From Oscillospiraceae bacterium (GTDB taxonomy: Bacteria > Bacillota > Clostridia > Oscillospirales > Oscillospiraceae): a DNA stretch of 64,000 nucleotides. The notes under the pieces are model-generated. The model had not been told where the DNA came from. It saw only the letters and a program-made list of their open reading frames with translations, and did not search any database. The DNA is taken from positions 17,889 to 81,888 of the forward strand of contig CADBJU010000020.1 of NCBI GenBank assembly GCA_902795045.1, given 5' to 3'. Positions within the stretch are counted from its first letter, which is position 1, and each line of letters starts with the position of its first letter. Both the position numbers and the translations under genes were made by a program. Positions 50,000 through 58,049 of this stretch are shown here, piece after piece.

Positions 50000-51679
50000 T
50001 CATTTCAGAATGCGGTAGATATCGAGCCCCGTCTCCGTGCTCAGCGGTTCGACCAACTCTGCCGCGGCCTCGGGGTCATAATGCTCGTGGATATACTGCA
50101 GGGTGAGGTCAACGTTGTCCTCGATGAGATAGACCCCGGAATTGCCCACACAGTCCCGGTAGGGGTTTTCCACCCCGTATCCCGCCAGGTTTTCCATGAT
50201 CGTGGGGTGCAGGCAGTCAAAGCCGCCCAGCAGCACGATCTTGTCCCAGTAGCCCTTGCCGTAGGGCTCGAAGGGTGACCAGAGCCCGTCCGTCACCGCG
50301 TCAAGCTTTGCGAGGTACACATGGTCCTCATCGGCCAGAAGGCGCTCATAGGCGGCGCGGATTTCGCTCTTGTCCTCCGCAGGGGCGGTGCGATACCAGT
50401 CGCGCATGAGGTAATGGCTGGTGCCCACGGCGAGGACCAGCACCAGCGCGGTCAGGAGCTTTTCCCGTTTGAGCTTCTCCGCGTCCAGCGTCAGAGCCAT
50501 CACCGCTGCCACGCACAGCAGAAGACCGAGATCCACCCTGTCAACCAGATAGCGCCCGCGCCAGATGAGGTAGAGATAGGCGGCACAGAACAGCGCACCC
50601 TCGCAGGCGAGGCATGCCCAGTCGCGCAGAGAATGCTCACCCGCCGCCAGCCACAAGACCAGGATCAGCAGCAGGCCGTAGATATGCAGATTCAAAAAGA
50701 AGCCGGGGACGGCCTTGTCGAGAAATTCCCCCACGCACTCGCCCATCGACGGACGCGGGAACAGCGTGTCCCGGGCCTCCGTGATGGCGAGCATGGTCCC
50801 GGCGGAGAAAACCTCCGGGTCAAAGTAGTCGCTGTCATAGGCAAGCTGCACGTCGGCCCTGGAAAGCCCCAGCGCGTCGTAGGCCTCGGGCATGGTCTCA
50901 TAGGCCGGCCTGCCGTAGTCGGAATAGGCCACGCGAACTTTGTCAAACTCATGGTAGGCCGTCCAGGGCTCCTTCGACCAGGCCCACTCGTTCACGGCGT
51001 AAAAGCCCGCGCAGAGCACAAGGACCAGCACATAGGGCAGCGCGAGCTGCCCGAAGCTTCTCAGCTTTTCTCCGGCACTGTCCTTAGCCGCAAGCAGATT
51101 CCAGAGCGGGCGCAGGCACAGTACCGCCATCAGTCCGAAGCAGGGCAGAAACTCCATGTCCCGCAGCAGAAAACCCATCACGGCAAGCGCTGTTCCCAGG
51201 CACAGGGCAGCAGGATGCCGCCCCTCCCGCTCAAAGGCGTAAAGCAGCAGGGCCATCCCGCCGACGGTACACACCGCCGCGGTCTTGGTGTAGCTGATGA
51301 TGCAGTAGACATCCACCCCGAAAAACAGCAGCAGAACCGTCGAGACCGCCGCGCCGTGAAGCGCGCCCAGCCGCTCGCAGAGCGTGAAGGACAGCGCCGT
51401 CAGCCCCGCGTACAAAAGCGCGTACTGGCAGAAGGTATGCCAGGCAATCTCCCGTCCGAGGATGTCGTAGATGCCCTTGAGCGCCGCGCCCAGTGCGATG
51501 TTGATATAGGGAATATATGCTGTGCTGTTTGCCATCTGCCCGTCCGCGAAGGCGGAAAGGGTGGGGTCGTCGTTGCTCTCAAAGCCGACGCGCACGATCA
51601 CGACCGTGAGGATGAGAAAGACGGCGTTGAGGAGAAGCGCGGCGCGAAGACTCGCGCCGCGCGTGCGGCTGGGGTTCAC
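50000..51679 (-). CDS. Polytopic membrane protein, paralogue B
   Basis: 559 residues, about ten membrane segments, clearly homologous to paralogue A along its length: FESNDDPTLSAFADGQMANS, INIALGAALKGIYDIL, LDAEKLKREKLLTALVLVLA and the closing VENPYRDCVG and EPLSTETGLDIYRI. The two genes arose by tandem duplication and have since diverged strongly. It overlaps galT by four bases, so its translation is tied to sugar-nucleotide metabolism. A role in building or exporting a surface glycan is an inference. Confidence 0.75.
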   Translation of the reverse strand: MNPSRTRGASLRAALLLNAVFLILTVVIVRVGFESNDDPTLSAFADGQMANSTAYIPYINIALGAALKGIYDILGREIAWHTFCQYALLYAGLTALSFTLCERLGALHGAAVSTVLLLFFGVDVYCIISYTKTAAVCTVGGMALLLYAFEREGRHPAALCLGTALAVMGFLLRDMEFLPCFGLMAVLCLRPLWNLLAAKDSAGEKLRSFGQLALPYVLVLVLCAGFYAVNEWAWSKEPWTAYHEFDKVRVAYSDYGRPAYETMPEAYDALGLSRADVQLAYDSDYFDPEVFSAGTMLAITEARDTLFPRPSMGECVGEFLDKAVPGFFLNLHIYGLLLILVLWLAAGEHSLRDWACLACEGALFCAAYLYLIWRGRYLVDRVDLGLLLCVAAVMALTLDAEKLKREKLLTALVLVLAVGTSHYLMRDWYRTAPAEDKSEIRAAYERLLADEDHVYLAKLDAVTDGLWSPFEPYGKGYWDKIVLLGGFDCLHPTIMENLAGYGVENPYRDCVGNSGVYLIEDNVDLTLQYIHEHYDPEAAAELVEPLSTETGLDIYRILK

Positions 51680-53163
51680 TTGACGCTCCCGGCAAAGCGC
51701 AGGAAGGCGGCGCGGCCCGCATCGTCGCGCTTGAAGACGCCCGCGTGCTCCAGCACCTTCATGAACACCACGCCGACCTCCTGGCGCAGGATGCCCTCGG
51801 TGTTCTCCGGAGTGAAGGTGTAGCGGGTTTTGAGCTCCTCCACCCAGGGGGCGTGCTTGGCGCAGGTCTCGCTTGCGCTGATGTCGCTGCCGGAGACGAT
51901 CAGCTCCTCCAGCTCTTTCAGTTCTGCCTTGAGCCGCGCGGGCAGCACCGCAAGGCCCATGACCTCGATGAGGCCGATGTTCTCCTTCTTGATGTGGTGC
52001 AGCTCCTGGTGCGGGTGGTAGAGACCGAGGGGGTACTCCTCGGTGGTGAGGTTGTTGCGCAGCACCAGGTCCATCTCAAAGTCCCCGTCACGGCGGCGGG
52101 CAATGGGCGTGATGGTGTTGTGGGGCTCGCCGTCGGTCTCGGCAAAGATCGTGACGCTGGGATCGCTGTAGCCGCGCCAGGCGGTGAGGATCTTGTCCGC
52201 AAGCTCTGCCACGCGCTGCTTGTCGGCGCATCTGAGGCGGATGACGGACATGGGCCATTTGACGATGCCGGCCTTCACGTCCTCAAAGCCGGAGAAGGAG
52301 AGGGGCGTTTCGATCTCCGCCTTCGCCATGGCGAAGGTGTAGTGCCCGCCCTGGAAGTGGTCGTGGCTCAGGATGGAGCCGCCCACGATGGGCAGGTCCG
52401 CGTTGCTGCCGAGGAAGTAGTGAGGGAAGAGATCCACAAAGTCAAGGAGCTTCAAAAACGCGGCCTTGTTGATCTTCATCGGCACATGCTGGGAATTTAA
52501 GACGATGCAGTGCTCGTTGTAGTAGACATAGGGGGAGTACTGCAGGAAGAAGTTTTCGCCGTTGAGCTCGAGAGGAATCAGGCGATGGTTTGCCCGGCCA
52601 GGGTAGTCGATGCGGCCGGCGTAGCCCTCGGCTTCACGGCATAGGAGGCACTTGGGGTAGCCCGAGGCCTTGGCCTTGCCGGCGGCGGCGATGGCCTTGG
52701 GGTCCTTCTCGGGCTTGGAGAGGTTGACCGTGATGTCAAGCTCGCCGTACTCGGTGGCACTTTTCCACTTGAGGTCCTTTACCACGCGGTAGGTGCGGAT
52801 ATAGTCGGTGGCGCGGCTGAGATCGTAGTAGTAATCGGTGGCCTTTTTGGGGTCCTCGGCATAGAGGGCCCTGAACTTGCCGATCACGTCCGAGGGCCGC
52901 GGGGTCAGCAGGCCCATCAGGCGGGAGTCAAAGAGATCCTTTTCGGTGATGCTGTCGTCGAGCAGACCGTTTTCCACACCGTAGGCGATGAGCTCGGCGA
53001 GGATGGGCTCCAGCTCCGCGTTCTCCGTCTCTTCGGGGCGGGTGAAGCTGTCGAGGTGCAGGGCGCTGAGAAGCGCGTTTTCCGCCCATACGCGGTCGCA
53101 TTCCTCAATAAGGCCCTTTTGCAGCGCATAGTTTACCAGCTTTTCAATGCTCAGGTCGATCAT
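51676..53163 (-). CDS. galT: UDP-glucose-hexose-1-phosphate uridylyltransferase, class II
   Basis: 495 residues, normal for the Firmicutes-type GalT. It exchanges UMP between UDP-glucose and galactose-1-phosphate. Seen: an N-terminal helical region (DLSIEKLVNYALQKGLIEE), CLLCREAEGYAGRIDYPGR near residue 168, and the active-site segment SILSHDHFQGGHYTFAMAK near 258 (HDHFQGG corresponds to the HPH-type site). HPHQELHHIKKENIGLIEVM follows near residue 385. It lies between tex and the membrane paralogues, with short spacers or overlaps on both sides. galM is 21 kb away; galK and galE were not found in this window. Confidence 0.94.
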   Translation of the reverse strand: MIDLSIEKLVNYALQKGLIEECDRVWAENALLSALHLDSFTRPEETENAELEPILAELIAYGVENGLLDDSITEKDLFDSRLMGLLTPRPSDVIGKFRALYAEDPKKATDYYYDLSRATDYIRTYRVVKDLKWKSATEYGELDITVNLSKPEKDPKAIAAAGKAKASGYPKCLLCREAEGYAGRIDYPGRANHRLIPLELNGENFFLQYSPYVYYNEHCIVLNSQHVPMKINKAAFLKLLDFVDLFPHYFLGSNADLPIVGGSILSHDHFQGGHYTFAMAKAEIETPLSFSGFEDVKAGIVKWPMSVIRLRCADKQRVAELADKILTAWRGYSDPSVTIFAETDGEPHNTITPIARRRDGDFEMDLVLRNNLTTEEYPLGLYHPHQELHHIKKENIGLIEVMGLAVLPARLKAELKELEELIVSGSDISASETCAKHAPWVEELKTRYTFTPENTEGILRQEVGVVFMKVLEHAGVFKRDDAGRAAFLRFAGSVK

Positions 53164-53166
53164 ATC

Positions 53167-55329
53167 TTATTCATTCTCCTTCACTTGTTTGATGGAAAGG
53201 GAAATGCGGTGCTTTTTCTCGTCTACATCGAGGACCACGACCTTGACGATGTCGCCGACGGACAGGACCTCGCTGGGGTGACGGATGAACTTGCTGCTGA
53301 CCTGGGAGACATGCACAAGGCCGTCCTGGTGCACGCCGATGTCCACGAAGGCACCGAAGTCGATGACGTTTCTCACCGTGCCGGTGAGTACCATGCCGGG
53401 CTTTAAGTCCTTGATCTCCAGCACGTCTTTTCTGAGCAGCACAGGCGGCAGCTCGTCGCGCGGATCGCGGCCGGGTTTCAATAGTTCGCTTACAATATCG
53501 TTTAAGGTGGGCACACCGACGCCACATTCCTCCGCGGCCTTCTCCGCGCCGTAGGCCGCCGCGCGCTCCTTGAGCTCCCCGATCTTCCCGGCCTTTACGT
53601 CCTCGAGCGTATAGCCGCAGAGCTTTAATAACTGCTCGGCGGCGGCATAGCTCTCGGGGTGGACGGCGGTGTTGTCGAGGACCTGGCTGCTCTCCGGCAC
53701 ACGCAGGAAGCCCGCGCACTGCTGGAAGGCCTTGGGCCCGAGCTTGGGGACCTTGTTGATGGTTTTGCGGCTGGTAAAGATGCCGTTTTCCTCGCGGTAG
53801 GCCACGATATTTTTTGCCGTGGTCTTGTTGAGACCGGACACCCTCTGCAGCAGAGAGGGGGAGGCGGTGTTCACGTCCACGCCGACGGCGTTGACGCAAT
53901 CCTCCACCACACCGTCCAGCGTCTCGGCAAGCTGGGCCTGGGGCATGTCATGCTGGTACTGGCCCACGCCGATAGCCATGGGGTCGATCTTCACAAGCTC
54001 CGCCAGCGGATCCTGCAGGCGTCTTGCGATCGACACCGCTGAGCGCAGGTTCACATCGTAATCGGGAAACTCCTCAGCCGCGAGCTTGGACGCGGAATAG
54101 ACCGAAGCGCCCGCCTCGTTGACGATGGCATAGCTCACCGTGCCGCCGAGCTGCTCGATCATTTCGACCGCCATCTGCTCGGTTTCGCGGGAGGCGGTGC
54201 CGTTGCCGATGGCGATGTGCTCCACGTGATCCTTTTTAATGAGCGCCGAGAGCGTGCGGATGGCGTCGTTCTTGCGGGCTTCCGAGAAGGTGGGGTAGAC
54301 CACCGCCGTGTCGAGCACCTTGCCGGTCCCGTCCACCACGGCGACCTTGCAGCCGTTGCGGTATCCGGGGTCGAGGCCCATGGTCACCCGGCCCTTGACG
54401 GGCGGCTGCATGAGAAGCGGCTTGAGGTTGAGACCGAACATCCTGATCGCGCCCTCGTTTGCCGTATCGGTGAGGCTGTTGCGGGTCTCGCGCTCCATGG
54501 AGGGAAAAATGAGCCGGTCATAGGCATCGTCCGCCGCCGCACGCACAAAGGCCATGGCGGGCGCGCCGGGGCGGATCACCGCGCGGCGCACATGCTGGAG
54601 GGCAAGGTCCCGGTCCAGTTCTACCGACACCTTCAAAAAGCCCTCCTTCTCCCCACGGTTGACGGCGAGGATCTGGTGGCCCTGGAGGCGGGAGACGGCG
54701 GTGTTGAAGTCATAGTACAGGCGGTAAACGGAATCGTCCTCCGTGGCGGCCTCGCTGTGCAAAGTCCCGCGCCGTGCGATCAGATCGCGCAGCATGGCGC
54801 GGATGCTCGCGTCGTCCGAGATGTTCTCGGCAATGATGTCGGAGGCTCCCTGGAGCGCATCTTCCACGGTTTCGACGCCCTTTTCGGGATCAATATACTG
54901 CTCGGCCAGAACCTCCGGCGCGGGACTGTCCGGCTTCTGGGCGAAAAGCTCGTCGGCCAGAGGCTCCAGTCCCTTTTCCTTTGCCATGGTGGCGCGGGTG
55001 CGGCGCTTGGGCTTATAGGGGCGGTAGAGGTCCTCCAGCACGGCCAGGGTCTCGGCCGCGTCGATGGCGGCGGCAAGCTCGTTGGTGAGCTTGCCTTGCT
55101 CGGCGATGGAGTTTTTGACGGTCTCCTTGCGCTCAAAGAGGCCGCGCAGATAAGTAAGCCGTTCCTCGAGCGTGCGCAGGGCGGTGTCGTCCATCGTGCC
55201 GTGCAGCTCCTTGCGGTAGCGGGCGATGAAGGGGATGGTGTTCCCCTCGTCCAAAAGCTTGATAACGTTTTCAATATGCTCCAGGGGCCTGTCCAGCTCC
55301 CGGGCCAGGATTTGACTGATGCTTTCCAT
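53167..55329 (-). CDS. tex: Tex-type RNA-binding protein with S1 domain
   Basis: 720 residues. A transcription accessory protein that binds RNA and DNA. Domains in order: N-terminal Tex helices (ILARELDRPLEHIENVIKLL), a YqgF/RNase H-like fold (GLDPGYRNGCKVAVVDGTG, about residue 322), a helix-hairpin-helix pair (LLQRVSGLNKTTAKNIVAYR, about 500), and a C-terminal S1 domain (GMVLTGTVRNVIDFGAFVDI ... GLVHVSQVS, about 648-700). First gene of the minus-strand tex-galT-membrane series, with its own promoter. Confidence 0.95.
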   Translation of the reverse strand: MESISQILARELDRPLEHIENVIKLLDEGNTIPFIARYRKELHGTMDDTALRTLEERLTYLRGLFERKETVKNSIAEQGKLTNELAAAIDAAETLAVLEDLYRPYKPKRRTRATMAKEKGLEPLADELFAQKPDSPAPEVLAEQYIDPEKGVETVEDALQGASDIIAENISDDASIRAMLRDLIARRGTLHSEAATEDDSVYRLYYDFNTAVSRLQGHQILAVNRGEKEGFLKVSVELDRDLALQHVRRAVIRPGAPAMAFVRAAADDAYDRLIFPSMERETRNSLTDTANEGAIRMFGLNLKPLLMQPPVKGRVTMGLDPGYRNGCKVAVVDGTGKVLDTAVVYPTFSEARKNDAIRTLSALIKKDHVEHIAIGNGTASRETEQMAVEMIEQLGGTVSYAIVNEAGASVYSASKLAAEEFPDYDVNLRSAVSIARRLQDPLAELVKIDPMAIGVGQYQHDMPQAQLAETLDGVVEDCVNAVGVDVNTASPSLLQRVSGLNKTTAKNIVAYREENGIFTSRKTINKVPKLGPKAFQQCAGFLRVPESSQVLDNTAVHPESYAAAEQLLKLCGYTLEDVKAGKIGELKERAAAYGAEKAAEECGVGVPTLNDIVSELLKPGRDPRDELPPVLLRKDVLEIKDLKPGMVLTGTVRNVIDFGAFVDIGVHQDGLVHVSQVSSKFIRHPSEVLSVGDIVKVVVLDVDEKKHRISLSIKQVKENE

Positions 55330-55363
55330 GAAATCTCCTTAGTATGTTTTCGTTCAATTTATT

Positions 55364-55392
55364 ATTATAGCATGTTCCACGCATCGGGACAA
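55364..55392 (-). promoter_or_regulatory. Promoter of the tex series
   Basis: On the minus strand TTGTCC (55387-55392) and TATAAT (55364-55369) are 17 bases apart, 35 bases before the tex start. Confidence 0.75.
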
Positions 55393-55413
55393 GCGCTTGA
55401 TTTGCTTTTCTTG

Positions 55414-55442
55414 TTGTACAACGCTTCCGGTTCTGATATAAT
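55414..55442 (+). promoter_or_regulatory. Promoter of the GH13 gene
   Basis: TTGTAC (55414-55419) and TATAAT (55437-55442) are 17 bases apart. The leader of about 110 bases contains a complete palindromic repeat (55459-55535). Confidence 0.7.
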
Positions 55443-55458
55443 TTGAAAAAAGCTCCGT

Positions 55459-55535
55459 GTCATCCTGAGCGCTGCGAAGGATCTTTTCTTACGAATACAG
55501 GGAAAGAAAGATTCTTCGCTGGCGCTCAGAATGAC
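55459..55535. repeat. CATCCTGAGCG-type palindromic repeat in the GH13 leader
   Basis: Left arm GTCATCCTGAGCGCTGCGAA and right arm TTCGCTGGCGCTCAGAATGA form an imperfect palindrome of 77 bases. It lies between promoter and ribosome-binding site of the GH13 gene and so would fold in its mRNA leader. Confidence 0.75.
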
Positions 55536-55560
55536 AAGTTTACTGACAGGAGGAATACAT

Positions 55561-57225
55561 ATGGCAGAAAAATGGTGGCAGCGCAGCGTGGTCTACCAGA
55601 TCTACCCGCGCAGCTTTCAGGACTCAAACGGCGACGGCATCGGCGATCTCAAGGGCATCACGAGCCGCCTTGAATACATCCGCGAGCTGGGGGCGGACGC
55701 CATCTGGCTCTCCCCGGTCTACAAATCCCCCAACGACGACAACGGCTATGACATCAGCGACTATCAGGACATCATGACCGAGTTCGGCACCATGGCGGAC
55801 TTTGACGAGATGCTGGAGAAGGCCCACTCTCTGGGCCTCAGGATCGTGATGGATCTGGTGGTCAACCACAGCTCGGACGAGCACAGATGGTTTGTCGAGT
55901 CCCGATCCTCAAAGAATAACCCCTGCCGCGACTACTACTTCTGGCGCGAAGGGAAGGACGGCAAAGAGCCCAACAACTGGGGCTCCTGCTTCGGCGGCAG
56001 CGCCTGGCAGTACGATGAGCAGACCGGCATGTACTACCTGCACCTCTTCTCGAAAAAGCAGCCGGACCTCAACTGGGACAATCCCACCGTGCGGGATGAG
56101 ATTTTCAAGATGATGGACTGGTGGCTGCAAAAGGGCATCGACGGCTTTCGCATGGATGTCATCAGCCTCATTTCCAAGCCCGCCGGCCTGCCCGACGGCG
56201 CACCGGGGGCAAACGGCTACGCCCCGGCCACAATCTCGGCCAACGGCCCGCACGTGCATGAATATCTCCGGGAGATGAACCGCCGCGTTCTTTCCAAATA
56301 TGACCTGCTGACCGTGGGCGAGTGCGCGGCTGTCACGATCGACGAGGCAAAATCCTACGCAAATCTCGACGGCAGCGAGCTTTCCATGGGCTTTCAGTTC
56401 GAGCATATGGACGCGGACTTTGACCCGGTCCTGGGCCGCTATGCCCCGCAGCACAAGGACCTGCCCAGACTCAAGGAAATCTTGAGCCGCTGGCAGACGG
56501 CGCTAGACGGCATCGCCTGGAACAGCCTATACTGGGACAACCACGACCAGCCGCGCATCGTCTCCCGCTACGGGAGCGAGGATGAGAAGTACCGCGAGAC
56601 CTCCGCCAAGATGCTCGCGACCTGCCTGCACATGATGCAGGGCACCCCCTACGTCTACCAGGGCGAGGAGCTGGGCATGACCAACTACCCCTGGCAGAGC
56701 ATCGACCAGATCAACGACATCGAATCTTTGGGCAATTACCGCGCCTACCGCGAGCAGGGCCTCATGACCGAAGCGGAGGGGATCGCCATGCTGCGCCAGC
56801 GAAGCCGTGACAACGCCCGCACCCCCATGCAGTGGGACGCGGGGCCCGAGGCGGGCTTTACCACTGGCAAGCCCTGGCTGCCGGTAAACCCGAACCATGT
56901 GACCATCAACGCCGCCGAGCAGCTAAAGCGCCCGGATTCGGTGTTTCACTATTATCAGAAGCTGATCGCATTGCGCCGCGAGCTGGACGTGATCGTCTAC
57001 GGCCACTACGCCCTTCTGGAGCCGGAGCACCCCGCCCTCTTTGTCTACACCCGCACCCTCGGGGGCGAGAGCCTGCTGGTCGTCTGCAACTTCTCAGAGA
57101 ATGCGCAGGCGTATGATATCCCCGAAGCGTACGCCGACGCCCCCGTCCTGATCGCCAATTACCCCGACAAGGCTCCCGCCGGGACCATCCGCCCCTGGGA
57201 GGCTGTGGTTTTCCACCGCAGGTAA
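55561..57225 (+). CDS. GH13 alpha-glucosidase (oligo-1,6-glucosidase type)
   Basis: 554 residues from ATG 55561 (RBS AGGAGGAATACAT). Hydrolyses alpha-glucosidic bonds of small oligosaccharides. GH13 regions: DLVVNHSSDEH near residue 99, catalytic nucleophile Asp in GIDGFRMDVIS near 199, acid Glu in LLTVGECAAV near 255, and the third Asp in WDNHDQPRIV near 326. WWQRSVVYQIYPRSFQDSNG at the start is typical of the GH13_31 group. No signal peptide, so it acts on imported sugars. The next gene begins 3 bases later. Confidence 0.93.
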   Translation: MAEKWWQRSVVYQIYPRSFQDSNGDGIGDLKGITSRLEYIRELGADAIWLSPVYKSPNDDNGYDISDYQDIMTEFGTMADFDEMLEKAHSLGLRIVMDLVVNHSSDEHRWFVESRSSKNNPCRDYYFWREGKDGKEPNNWGSCFGGSAWQYDEQTGMYYLHLFSKKQPDLNWDNPTVRDEIFKMMDWWLQKGIDGFRMDVISLISKPAGLPDGAPGANGYAPATISANGPHVHEYLREMNRRVLSKYDLLTVGECAAVTIDEAKSYANLDGSELSMGFQFEHMDADFDPVLGRYAPQHKDLPRLKEILSRWQTALDGIAWNSLYWDNHDQPRIVSRYGSEDEKYRETSAKMLATCLHMMQGTPYVYQGEELGMTNYPWQSIDQINDIESLGNYRAYREQGLMTEAEGIAMLRQRSRDNARTPMQWDAGPEAGFTTGKPWLPVNPNHVTINAAEQLKRPDSVFHYYQKLIALRRELDVIVYGHYALLEPEHPALFVYTRTLGGESLLVVCNFSENAQAYDIPEAYADAPVLIANYPDKAPAGTIRPWEAVVFHRR

Positions 57226-57228
57226 GCC

Positions 57229-57540
57229 ATGGGATTCAAAGGCGAAGGGGCGGAGCTGACCGTCTACATCTCCAACGACGAGGCCGAGTTTCGGCGCGTG
57301 GAGGAAGCGCTCAAGAACGAGGAAGTCCGCTACCGTGTCTGGACCACGGCGGAGTACCCGGTCTTCGGCTGGTCCCGCTGGGATCCCAGGCTCATCGGGC
57401 GGCGGGAAAGCCGCCTGCGCAAGGTCTACCACATTGAGGTTTCGCAGCAGGATCGGCAGAATCTTGTCGCGGCAAACATGGTCATCCGCTCTGTCACGGG
57501 CAAAATGTTCAACGCTGAACCGGTGAGTGAGATCATCTGA
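57229..57540 (+). CDS. Small hypothetical protein of 103 residues
   Basis: Starts at ATG 57229, three bases after the GH13 stop, and is presumably cotranslated. It has a beta-alpha-beta-like start (ELTVYISNDEAEFRRVEEAL) and a Trp- and Arg-rich centre (YPVFGWSRWDPRLIG). The opening recalls DUF2007-type putative signal-transducing proteins, in which an acidic helix follows the first strand, but the match is weak. Cytoplasmic by composition. Its stop codon immediately precedes the -35 box of the small-peptide module. Confidence 0.65.
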   Translation: MGFKGEGAELTVYISNDEAEFRRVEEALKNEEVRYRVWTTAEYPVFGWSRWDPRLIGRRESRLRKVYHIEVSQQDRQNLVAANMVIRSVTGKMFNAEPVSEII

Positions 57541-57569
57541 TTGACAAAACACCTCACAATATGTAGAAT
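57541..57569 (+). promoter_or_regulatory. Promoter of the small hydrophobic peptide module
   Basis: TTGACA (57541-57546) and TAGAAT (57564-57569) are exactly 17 bases apart. The -35 begins on the base after the preceding stop codon. The predicted transcript begins at about 57575. Confidence 0.82.
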
Positions 57570-57572
57570 GAA

Positions 57573-57660
57573 GCCAACCTCGCAAGAGGCTACCGGAGCA
57601 ATCCGGCGAAAGGTGCGCTGTTGAACAGGCGGTTGGCCACTTCCCTATGAGGGGAGGTGG
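57573..57660 (+). promoter_or_regulatory. Folded leader that sequesters the ribosome-binding site
   Basis: GCCAACC (57573-57579) pairs with GGTTGGC (57631-57637) and encloses small hairpins (CTCGCAAGAG; CCGGAGCAATCCGG). Next, CCACTTCCCT (57637-57646) pairs with GGGGAGGTGG (57651-57660) across the loop ATGA. This ten-pair hairpin (two G-T pairs) contains the whole Shine-Dalgarno sequence. Full-length mRNA should therefore be poorly translated unless the leader is opened. Confidence 0.7.
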
Positions 57661-57665
57661 GGCTT

Positions 57666-57752
57666 ATGGATAAGCGGAGAATCCTTCGCTTTGTGCTGTG
57701 CCTCATCGTGATCGTTATGATCCTGATGTACATAGCGCCAAAGGCTTACTGA
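57666..57752 (+). CDS. Small hydrophobic membrane peptide, candidate type I toxin
   Basis: 28 residues: a basic start (MDKRR), one uninterrupted apolar helix (ILRFVLCLIVIVMILMYIA) and the short tail PKAY. It is preceded at five bases by the strong but hairpin-bound GGGGAGGTGG. It has its own promoter and terminator, and a convergent antisense transcript overlaps its 3' end. Size, charge pattern and layout match type I toxins such as TxpA or BsrG, although I recognise no sequence family. Alternatives are a regulatory or transporter-associated small membrane protein. Confidence 0.7.
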   Translation: MDKRRILRFVLCLIVIVMILMYIAPKAY

Positions 57753-57757
57753 GCTTT

Positions 57758-57851
57758 AAAAGCTCGTTGACCGCCCGGCTGGTACCCGAGCGGTCAACTA
57801 TTTTTATTTGAACGCATAGGGCCAACCGTCAAATCGACAGCGCCCTTTTGT
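57758..57851 (-). ncRNA. Candidate antisense RNA (antitoxin)
   Basis: From the minus-strand promoter at 57858-57885 a transcript should begin near 57851 and stop near 57758 at the shared hairpin, which on this strand is followed by GAGCTTTT. The approximately 95-base RNA has a 5' hairpin (AGGGC/GCCCT) and the terminator stem, and overlaps the 3' end of the peptide mRNA. It also carries GGTTGGCC, able to pair with GCCAACC at the 5' end of the peptide mRNA and so compete with the leader's closing stem. Confidence 0.55.
57765..57811. terminator. Bidirectional terminator shared by peptide mRNA and antisense RNA
   Basis: GTTGACCGC (57766-57774) pairs with GCGGTCAAC (57790-57798). On the plus strand TATTTTTATTT follows; on the minus strand GAGCTTTTAAAG follows. 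Confidence 0.82.
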
Positions 57852-57857
57852 ATCTTC

Positions 57858-57885
57858 ATTATACCACGCGGGCATACTTTGTCAA
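57858..57885 (-). promoter_or_regulatory. Convergent promoter of the antisense RNA
   Basis: On the minus strand TTGACA (57880-57885) and a perfect TATAAT (57858-57863) are 16 bases apart. No minus-strand gene lies downstream before the terminator, so a short RNA is its only visible product. Confidence 0.78.
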
Positions 57886-58049
57886 GCGGGAAAGCGGTCC
57901 CCCGCCGCCGGGGGCGGGGTTGCGTCCCGCCGCCGCCTGTGGCGGAAGAAGGCGGGACGCAATCTCCGCAGCCACACGGTTTTCGGTCCGTCGCGAAGCA
58001 GGACCGCAAAACGTAAATGTGGCAAGGTGGGCAAGTGCCCGCGTTTTCC
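57886..58049. other. Gap with GC-rich hairpins
   Basis: Contains TTGCGTCCCGCC (about 57929-57940) pairing with GGCGGGACGCAA (about 57951-57962) and a CGGTCC/GGACCG hairpin near 57983-58004. The sequence after the nucleotidyltransferase stop (read on the minus strand) has no T stretch that would make these clear terminators. No gene was seen. Confidence 0.45.
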
